From Pistricoccus aurantiacus (lineage in GTDB: Bacteria > Pseudomonadota > Gammaproteobacteria > Pseudomonadales > Halomonadaceae): DNA of 64,000 bases. Under the pieces are notes generated by a model. It ran no database searches. It was not told where the DNA came from and saw nothing but the letters and a program-made list of their open reading frames with translations. The translations under genes and the position numbers were made by a program. The DNA lies in assembly GCF_042682565.1 (NCBI RefSeq), contig NZ_JBHUIC010000005.1; one strand, given 5' to 3'. Shown in pieces: positions 28,065 to 34,605 of the stretch; position 1 is the stretch's first letter; each line of letters starts with the position of its first letter.

Positions 28065-28349
28065 TCAGTGTAGCTTGGCCTTGCTCAGCGCCCAGCCGAT
28101 GATCAGCTTGGCGACCCAGGCCACGATGGCCAGTACGATCAAGGTGAAAAGCATATCCACCGGTTTCACGATGAACGTCGCCAGCAGTATTGCAATGGCG
28201 GGGCACCATACCCAGCGATCGTCTCCTCCGGAGACCAGAATGGCAGGCATTTTCTTCTCGAAGAAATGGCCCAGCGAGCCCTCCCAGCTTCTCAGGGTCA
28301 AAAACAGAATCACGCCGAAGGCAATCAGCCAAATCAAGGTCTCGATCAT
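28065..28349 (-). CDS. Small inner-membrane protein, unknown function
   Basis: A 94-residue hydrophobic protein with three likely membrane segments: around MIETLIWLIAFGVILFLTL, around WCPAIAILLATFIV and around MLFTLIVLAIVAWVAKLIIG. I do not recognise a family. The start at 28349 is chosen over the ATG at 28382 because GGAGTG lies 6 nt upstream. It is convergent with the lipoprotein gene and shares an upstream region with the SlyD-like gene. Confidence 0.65.
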   Translation of the reverse strand: MIETLIWLIAFGVILFLTLRSWEGSLGHFFEKKMPAILVSGGDDRWVWCPAIAILLATFIVKPVDMLFTLIVLAIVAWVAKLIIGWALSKAKLH

Positions 28350-28543
28350 GGAATCACTCCGTTGCGATTTTCGAGATATCAAAGTTGAGGGGGCAAAAAT
28401 TCAGATCAAAGGGTATCCCTCGTGCCTATTCAACGCAACTCGATCGACGCGTCGCTCATCCCGAGAAATGCCGCTTTACCCCTGACAGTCAGCGCCAGGC
28501 ACGTTACCATGAGAATGACATGCACCCACCGGAAGGTTTATTC

Positions 28544-29026
28544 ATGCAAATCGCACAAAATTCCGTCGTTGCGTTTCACTACACTCTGACCAACGACGCG
28601 GGTGAAGTACTGGACAGCTCGGAAGGCCGTGAGCCCCTCGCCTACCTGCACGGCGCCGGCAATATCGTGCCGGGGCTAGAAAAGGAACTTGCCGGACGCG
28701 AAAGCGGTGAGAAACTTCAGGTAACGGTTACCCCTGAAGAAGGCTACGGCGAAAACCAGCCGGGTCTGATACAGGAAGTTCCCATCGAATCGTTTCAAGG
28801 TGTCGATGACGTCCAGCCGGGCATGCAGTTTCAGGCACAGACCCAAGGCGGGCCGCTGATGGTCACCGTGACCCAGGTGGAAGGCGACACGGTTACCGTG
28901 GACGGCAATCATCCTCTGGCCGGCCAGACCCTGAATTTCGATGTGGAAATCACCGAGGTGCGCGAGGCCAGCCAGGAAGAACTGGAGCATGGCCACGTGC
29001 ATGGCGCAGGCGGTGTCGAACACTAG
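28544..29026 (+). CDS. SlyD-like FKBP-type peptidyl-prolyl isomerase
   Basis: A 160-residue two-domain isomerase-chaperone. The FKBP half has VVAFHYTLTNDAGEVLDSS and GAGNIVPGLEKEL, the insert-in-flap chaperone domain spans about 66-125, and DGNHPLAGQTLNFDVEI closes the fold. The tail HGHVHGAGGVEH has four histidines, a short version of the metal-binding tail of E. coli SlyD (196 residues). Start at 28544 with GGAAGG 7 nt upstream; the open frame back to 28190 is a shadow. Confidence 0.92.
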   Translation: MQIAQNSVVAFHYTLTNDAGEVLDSSEGREPLAYLHGAGNIVPGLEKELAGRESGEKLQVTVTPEEGYGENQPGLIQEVPIESFQGVDDVQPGMQFQAQTQGGPLMVTVTQVEGDTVTVDGNHPLAGQTLNFDVEITEVREASQEELEHGHVHGAGGVEH

Positions 29027-29057
29027 GTTTCAGACAGATCCTGATAGCAGTTTCGAT

Positions 29058-29711
29058 TCAAGGAGCGGCTTTTGTCGCTCTTTTTTGTTGACGTGTTTCC
29101 AGGTTCCGCAGCGTCAGATAGCCGCCCCATAGCCGCGTGGCGGTAGTAATCAAGCAGGCGACGGCGAATAGGCTCGCCAGCAGTGGAAAGTGAGCCGGCC
29201 AAAGACAGAATGCTACCAGGGCAAGCAGGGTTTCCGTGCCTTCCGTCAGGCCCTGCAGATAATAGAACGCCTTGCGCTGGAAGTTGGGCCGCTCCAGCTC
29301 GTGCCGCTTGGCCACGATGGCGAAGGCGAGAAACGAGGTGCCGGTGCCGATAAAGGCGAACAGCAGAAACGTGGCGGCCAGCGCGTTACCGGCAGGATCC
29401 GCCAGGGCAAATCCCAGCACCACCGCGGCATAAAAGACGAAATCCAGGCCGATATCCAGGAAGCCGCCAGCGTCGCTCGTTTGCTGGATTCGGCGTGCCA
29501 AGGCACCGTCCAATCCGTCCCCCAGGCGGTTGAGCACAATCGCCAGTAGTGCCAAGCCGTAGTGCTCGAAGGCCAGCAGAGGCAGCGCCAACATGCCGAT
29601 GACAAAACCGGCAACGGTCAGTTGCACCGGCCTGATATTCCAGGCGATCAGCCCGGGAAGCAGCCGGTTCAGAGGCCTCTGCATCCAGGGCATGGTCCAG
29701 CGATCCAGCAT
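29058..29711 (-). CDS. CDP-alcohol phosphatidyltransferase family protein
   Basis: Integral membrane enzyme of 217 residues. The family motif is complete: Asp68-Gly69-xx-Ala72-Arg73-x8-Gly82-xxx-Asp86-xxx-Asp90, the metal and CDP binding site that transfers a phosphatidyl or similar group from a CDP-lipid to an alcohol. About six membrane segments are seen. The acceptor is unknown; it is not obviously PgsA or PssA. Its ATG overlaps the stop of the preceding flavoprotein gene as TAATG, so it is translationally coupled to it. The open frame up to 29786 is part of that upstream gene. The terminator of the facing SlyD-like gene lies inside its last codons. Confidence 0.85.
   Translation of the reverse strand: MLDRWTMPWMQRPLNRLLPGLIAWNIRPVQLTVAGFVIGMLALPLLAFEHYGLALLAIVLNRLGDGLDGALARRIQQTSDAGGFLDIGLDFVFYAAVVLGFALADPAGNALAATFLLFAFIGTGTSFLAFAIVAKRHELERPNFQRKAFYYLQGLTEGTETLLALVAFCLWPAHFPLLASLFAVACLITTATRLWGGYLTLRNLETRQQKRATKAAP
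29063..29086 (+). terminator. Terminator of the SlyD-like gene
   Basis: GAGCG/CGCTC (29063-29067 with 29076-29080) followed by TTTTTT (29081-29086), 36 bases after the stop at 29026. The same bases encode the last residues (KRATKAAP) of the convergent CDP-alcohol transferase gene. Confidence 0.7.
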
Positions 29712-31873
29712 TATCGCGAGCGCCGCCAGGCGAAATACCGCTCCAGCCAGCCCAGCACCCGCTCCGGCTTGTGGGCGTTCTTCCACACGCCGGCGCTGTT
29801 TTTGGCCGCTTCGGAAAGCGTCGGATAGGGATGAATGGTGCTCAGCAGCTTGTTGAGCCCGATCCCCTGAGTCATCGCCAGGGTGAATTCACTCAGCAGC
29901 TCGCCGGCCCCATGACCGACGATGCTAACCCCCAGGATGCGGTCCTTGCCGGGCACCGTCAGCACCTTGATGAAGCCTTCGGTGCGGGCATCGGCGATAG
30001 CTCTATCAAGCTCGCTGAACTCATACCGGGTCAACTCGAATTCGATGCCTTCACGCTCGGCCTGCTTCTCGTTAAGCCCCACCCGAGCCACTTCCGGCTC
30101 CGTGAAGGTCACCGTCGGCAGGTTGCGATAATCGACCCGGAAACGCTTGAGCTCGCCGAACAGCGCATTGACCGTGGCGTGCCAGGCCTGGTGGGCGCTG
30201 GCGTGAGTCAGCTGATAAGGCCCGGCCACGTCACCGCAGGCCCAGATATTGGGATGCAGGCTGCGCAACATTTCATCCACGTTGAGAGTACCGTCATTCC
30301 GGGTCTCGATGCCCAGGGCCTCGAGGCCAAGCCCGGACACGTTCGCCTCGCGCCCCACCGCCACCAGCAGCCGATCGAACACCAGCCGCTCGGTTTCCAC
30401 ACCGTGCTCGCCGTCCCGCTCGATCACCAGCACTCGAGCGGTCTCGCCGATGGACGGCCCCGGCTCGATACCGACAGCCCGAGTATTGAGATGAATCCGC
30501 ACTCCTTCCGCCGTCAGCGTCTTCGCCAGTACCTGAACGATATCGACGTCCTCTTTAGGCAATAATTGAGCCGCTCGCTGTATCAAGGTCACCTGGCTAC
30601 CCAGACGTGCGAAACTCTGTCCCAGCTCGCAGCCGATGGGGCCGCCACCCAGGACCACAAGGCGCCCGGGCAGTTTTTCAAGCTGCCACAGGTTTTCCGA
30701 GGTCAGCACTTGAGTCTTCTCGAGTCCGGGCAATTGCGGCACCCGCGGTCGCGCGCCGGTAGCGATGATTACATGGCGGGTAGTCAGCACCCGCTCTCCC
30801 ACCCGCACCTCCCAAGGGCTGGTCAGGCGTGCCTTGCCTTCGACCACCTCGACACCGAGGCTTTCGTAGCGCTCGCGGCTGTCGTGTGGTGCCACCTGCG
30901 CGATCGCCTGGTGCACGTGAGCCATCACCTGGGTGAAATCGATCTTAGGCTCGCCGGCGCTGACCCCCAGCCTGGGCGCCTGCCGGATCTCCTCTGCGCT
31001 CCGAGCGGCGCGAATCAGCGCCTTGGAAGGCACGCAGCCGGTATTCAGGCAGTCTCCGCCCATCTGGCTGCTTTCCACCAGCGCCACCCGGGCCTTGACC
31101 GCCGCGGCGATATAGCTTGCCACCAGACCCGCGGAGCCGGCGCCTATCACCACGATGTCGTAATCGAAGCCCTTTGGCTTGTGATACATTCGCGCCAGAC
31201 GCCGACGCTTGATGAACTCCACTCCCCAGCGGGCCAGCCAGGGAAACAGGCCAATCAGCACGAAGGCCAGGATCAGCCCCGGCGAAAGAATGCCTCCTAG
31301 GCTTTCCAGGCTGCCGAGCTCCCTGCCCGCGTAGACGTAGACCGCGGTACCCGGCAGCATGCCCACCTGACTGACCCAGTAGAAGGTCCACACCCGCATG
31401 CGGGTCAGCCCCATGACCAGGTTGATGACGAAAAACGGAAATAGCGGAATCAGCCGCAGGGTGAAGAGATAGAAGGCGCCTTCCCGAGCGATGCCCTGAT
31501 TGATGCGCGCCAGCTGACGGGAGAAGCGTTGCTCCAGCGGCTGTTGCGCCAGGGTACGGGCGACCAGAAAGGCCAGCGTCGCACCGATGGTGCTGGCGAA
31601 GGAAACGATCAAGAGTCCCCAACCGAAGCCGAACAAGGCGCCGCCGAGCAGGGTCAACAAGGCCGCCCCGGGCAGGGAAAGCGCCGCCATGGCGACGTAG
31701 ATCGCGAAGAAGCCGCCGATCACCGTGACGGGATCGCGCGCCAGCCAGGCTTGAAAGCTCGCCTGCTGCGCCTTGATGTTAGCGAGACTGAAAGCGTCGT
31801 AGGCGCCGCTGACGAAGAAAAGGACGATCGCGGCGATGACTACCGCAAGAATGATCCAGCGCTTGAGGTTCAA
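29711..31873 (-). CDS. VTT (TVP38/TMEM64) membrane domain fused to a FAD-dependent disulfide oxidoreductase
   Basis: A 720-residue fusion. Residues 1-225 are a membrane part with a VTT/DedA-like domain (GAALLTLLGGALFGFGWG, TIGATLAFLVAR). From about 238 a flavoprotein disulfide reductase follows: FAD motif GAGSAG (244-249), redox pair Cys275/Cys280 in GGDCLNTGCVPSKAL, the second nucleotide motif GGGPIGCELG, and the dimer domain. In the C-terminal motif HPYPTLSE the residue before PT is Tyr683, where true lipoamide and glutathione reductases have the catalytic His (the window's own LpdA reads YAHPTLSE); MerA also has Tyr here, but MerA's C-terminal cysteine pair is absent. Fusions of this type are known but of undefined function. 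The next gene starts within its stop codon. Confidence 0.9.
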   Translation of the reverse strand: MNLKRWIILAVVIAAIVLFFVSGAYDAFSLANIKAQQASFQAWLARDPVTVIGGFFAIYVAMAALSLPGAALLTLLGGALFGFGWGLLIVSFASTIGATLAFLVARTLAQQPLEQRFSRQLARINQGIAREGAFYLFTLRLIPLFPFFVINLVMGLTRMRVWTFYWVSQVGMLPGTAVYVYAGRELGSLESLGGILSPGLILAFVLIGLFPWLARWGVEFIKRRRLARMYHKPKGFDYDIVVIGAGSAGLVASYIAAAVKARVALVESSQMGGDCLNTGCVPSKALIRAARSAEEIRQAPRLGVSAGEPKIDFTQVMAHVHQAIAQVAPHDSRERYESLGVEVVEGKARLTSPWEVRVGERVLTTRHVIIATGARPRVPQLPGLEKTQVLTSENLWQLEKLPGRLVVLGGGPIGCELGQSFARLGSQVTLIQRAAQLLPKEDVDIVQVLAKTLTAEGVRIHLNTRAVGIEPGPSIGETARVLVIERDGEHGVETERLVFDRLLVAVGREANVSGLGLEALGIETRNDGTLNVDEMLRSLHPNIWACGDVAGPYQLTHASAHQAWHATVNALFGELKRFRVDYRNLPTVTFTEPEVARVGLNEKQAEREGIEFELTRYEFSELDRAIADARTEGFIKVLTVPGKDRILGVSIVGHGAGELLSEFTLAMTQGIGLNKLLSTIHPYPTLSEAAKNSAGVWKNAHKPERVLGWLERYFAWRRSR

Positions 31874-32002
31874 AGGGTAAGCTCCTTGTAAAAGGTAGCG
31901 CTAAGCATGAAGAATTCATCTCGGGGGTCAATAGCTAATCCTTGAGGAACCCTGATCTTTCAATGCTATCCAAGCGTTGACTCACATTAAAAGGAATCTC
32001 TC

Positions 32003-32662
32003 ATGCCCTCTCACCGGTTCGCCTTGTCGACGTTTTCCACCCTGGCCGGCGCCGTGCTCGCCGGAGGCACGCTGCTGGGAACGGTCCAGGCAGTGGCCGC
32101 GGACAATCAGCAAGCCGTATTCGCCGGGGGCTGCTTCTGGTGCGTGGAAGAAGCCTTCGACAAGGTACAAGGCGTGATTTCCACCACCTCCGGCTTCACC
32201 GGTGGACACACCGATAATCCCAGCTACGAGCAGGTAACCGGCGGGAATACCGGCCACGCGGAAGCGGTGGAAGTCGAGTACGATCCCGAACGGGTCAGCT
32301 ATGACGAACTGCTCCAAGTCTTCTGGCGCAACATCGACCCCTTCGCGGAAAACCGCCAGTTCTGCGACCGGGGCGACTCCTATCGCAGCGCGATCTTTCC
32401 CCTGAACGACGAGCAGCGCACTCGAGCGGAGTCGAGTTTGGACGCTGTAAGGGAGCGCTTCGATCAGGATGTCGTCACCCGCATCGAGGATTTCAGCGCC
32501 TTCTATCCGGCGGAGGACTACCACCAGAACTACTACAAGAAGAATCCCCTGCGCTACCGTTTCTACAAGTCCGCCTGCGGGCGAGTCGAGCGTCTCGAGG
32601 AAATCTGGGGCGACGAAGCCGGCGGTGTGAGCGCGGACGGCCGGGTCGCCGTCAGCCGCTAG
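32003..32662 (+). CDS. msrA: Peptide methionine sulfoxide reductase MsrA, exported form
   Basis: Reduces methionine-S-sulfoxide in proteins. The catalytic motif GGCFWCVEEAF (Cys44, with Cys47) and the downstream CDRGDSYRSAIF are typical. Residues 1-33 form a signal peptide (hydrophobic run 10-31, Ala-rich end AVAA), so the 219-residue protein should act in the periplasm rather than the cytoplasm. AAGGAA precedes the ATG. It is divergent from the VTT-flavoprotein gene. Its stop shares CTAG with the stop of the convergent MFS gene. Confidence 0.93.
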   Translation: MPSHRFALSTFSTLAGAVLAGGTLLGTVQAVAADNQQAVFAGGCFWCVEEAFDKVQGVISTTSGFTGGHTDNPSYEQVTGGNTGHAEAVEVEYDPERVSYDELLQVFWRNIDPFAENRQFCDRGDSYRSAIFPLNDEQRTRAESSLDAVRERFDQDVVTRIEDFSAFYPAEDYHQNYYKKNPLRYRFYKSACGRVERLEEIWGDEAGGVSADGRVAVSR

Positions 32663-33846
32663 GTTGTGGAGCGCGCATTGCGACGATGCAGCCAGTTCGC
32701 GGTGCCCAGGGTGAACAGCAGTATCAGCCAGGAGCCGGCGATCACTCCGGGCCAGCCGGCTACCAGCCAGAAGGGCTCCAGATAGAAGATGCCGATGCTC
32801 GCACCCAGGTAATAGAACACCAGGTAAAGCGCCGTGGCGCTGCCTCGGGATTGCCGAGCGTTGCGGCTTACCCAGCTCGAGGCGGTGGAGTGGGCGAAGA
32901 AGAAGCCGAAGGCGTTGACGGTCAAACCGGCGACGATCACCAGGAGAGAATCGCTTAGCGTTGCCAGGCTGCCGAGCATGAAGACAGCGATGCCCAGCAT
33001 CAGGCAAGCCGGCTGCGAGAAGCGTTGAGCGATGCGCCCGGAAATCGCTGAACCCAGAGTGCCACCCAGGTAGGTCAGGAACAGCAGACCCAGCCATTGC
33101 GCACTCAAGTTGTAAGGCGCATCGCTCAGGCGAAAGGTGACATAGCTGTACTGGTTGATGAACACCATGAAATTCAGGCCGCCGATCAGATAGGCCGCCA
33201 GCAGCAGGGGATTGCGCAGATGATCGCGAATGGCGCCGAGGGCAACCCTGGCCTTGAACGGGGTCGGCGTGAAGTTTTGCGCCTTGGGCAACAGCCACCA
33301 GAATAGCGCGACCCCTATCAGGCTGAAGATTCCTACCGCCAGGAAAGCGCCGTGCCATTCAACCCGTTCTGCCACCACGCCGCCGACGACGCGACCGCTG
33401 ATACCGCCCAGGGAATTGGCGCTGATATAGAGCCCCACCGCCAGCATCAGCGCCCGGTTGTCGAATTCGTCCCCCATCCAGGCAACCGCCACCGAGGGTA
33501 GCCCACCGATCATCAGCCCCTGCAGCATGCGAAGCAGCACCAGGCTCTCGAAGCTGGGAGCGAAATACATGACCAGTGAGCATAGTGCCGTCAGCAGCAG
33601 TGTGACGCGCATGATGGGCCCCCGTCCCATTGCGTCGGAGAGCGAGCCGAACAGCAGCAGCGATGCGGCCAGAGTCAACGTCGCCAAGGACATGGGCAGG
33701 CTGGCGACCAGGGTGGAAATGCCGAAGGTATGGCGCAGTTCCGGCAGCAGAGGCTGCACCACGTAGAGATTGATGAAGACGAGAAACGAGCCCAGGCACA
33801 GCGCTGATGTGGCCCGCCACCATTGGCGGCTACGGGCTTCTATCAT
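32659..33846 (-). CDS. MFS transporter, YnfM/AraJ-like
   Basis: A 395-residue carrier with 12 predicted membrane segments and the MFS motif between helices 2 and 3 (GSLSDAMGRGPIM). NLYVVQPLLPELRHTFG in helix 1 and the substitution-rich second half resemble drug/arabinose-type exporters of the YnfM group. The substrate is unknown. The stop overlaps that of msrA by four bases. Confidence 0.85.
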   Translation of the reverse strand: MIEARSRQWWRATSALCLGSFLVFINLYVVQPLLPELRHTFGISTLVASLPMSLATLTLAASLLLFGSLSDAMGRGPIMRVTLLLTALCSLVMYFAPSFESLVLLRMLQGLMIGGLPSVAVAWMGDEFDNRALMLAVGLYISANSLGGISGRVVGGVVAERVEWHGAFLAVGIFSLIGVALFWWLLPKAQNFTPTPFKARVALGAIRDHLRNPLLLAAYLIGGLNFMVFINQYSYVTFRLSDAPYNLSAQWLGLLFLTYLGGTLGSAISGRIAQRFSQPACLMLGIAVFMLGSLATLSDSLLVIVAGLTVNAFGFFFAHSTASSWVSRNARQSRGSATALYLVFYYLGASIGIFYLEPFWLVAGWPGVIAGSWLILLFTLGTANWLHRRNARSTT

Positions 33847-33933
33847 GATTGGCTCCCAGTACGTGCAAAAAAGTCGGCCGACAGGCGCGGCCGTTCAGGA
33901 TTCAATTGAAGATTGGCGAGCGGCGGCTAGCGC

Positions 33934-34521
33934 TTAGCGATCAACCAGCGCGGCGAGCTGATCCCGCGCCAGCGGGCGACGAGACTGCCAGTAGTAGCGC
34001 TGCCAGTAACGATTGTCGAGCCGCGAGAGCTTGACGCCCTGAGACGTGGAGGCATGCAGGAAATAGCCGTCTCCCACATAGATACCGACATGCTTGTAGG
34101 GGCCCGGGGGACGAAAGAACACCAGGTCTCCTGCGTGCAGCTGCGCTTTCTTGACCGGTCTACCCTGGTTGACCTGTCCGGTCGTGGTACGGGGCAGACT
34201 CAACCGGAAGCTGTTCCTGAAGATATTCTGCACCAGGGCGGAGCAATCGACACCGTAACGATCGTCGCCTCCCAGGCGGTAAGGCGTTCCTGCCCAGCTT
34301 GCATGCTCCTCCAGCAGGGCGCGGCGTACCGGAGAAGCCCACTGTCCGTCGCCACCGGTCGAATCGCTCAAGCCAGGCAGGCTTCGGGCATAGTAGCTAT
34401 CGGCATCGTAGCCTTGCGCGAAATCTTCTTTCGGCGCACTCGCGCAGCCTGTCAGCATCAGACAACAAATGGCAAAGCAGAATAGCGCGAAAGGCATGGA
34501 TTCGCGGCAACGAAAAACCAT
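33934..34521 (-). CDS. NlpC/P60 family lipoprotein (Spr/MepS-like endopeptidase)
   Basis: Peptidoglycan endopeptidase-type lipoprotein of 195 residues. The signal peptide ends in the lipobox LTGC (Cys26). The papain-like triad is visible as Cys93 in RYGVDCSALVQ, His144 in YKHVGIYVG and His156 in GYFLHAS. The family cleaves D-Ala-mDAP or related cross-links; outer-membrane attachment is expected. AAGGTGG a few bases before the ATG at 34521 decides the start over 34569 and 34497. It follows the DUF1266-like gene on the same strand. Confidence 0.9.
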   Translation of the reverse strand: MVFRCRESMPFALFCFAICCLMLTGCASAPKEDFAQGYDADSYYARSLPGLSDSTGGDGQWASPVRRALLEEHASWAGTPYRLGGDDRYGVDCSALVQNIFRNSFRLSLPRTTTGQVNQGRPVKKAQLHAGDLVFFRPPGPYKHVGIYVGDGYFLHASTSQGVKLSRLDNRYWQRYYWQSRRPLARDQLAALVDR

Positions 34522-34605
34522 AGGCCACCTTGGCGTGGAAGCGTTCGCTCGATTATAGGCGATCGACAAAATGCTTGGCGAGGATTTGGCCTCGCTGAAT
34601 CTCGC

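Noticed and set aside
28190..28543. Upstream extension of the SlyD-like frame
   Set aside because: It crosses the divergent promoter region and the start of the small membrane-protein gene, and has no family similarity; GGAAGG sets the start at 28544.
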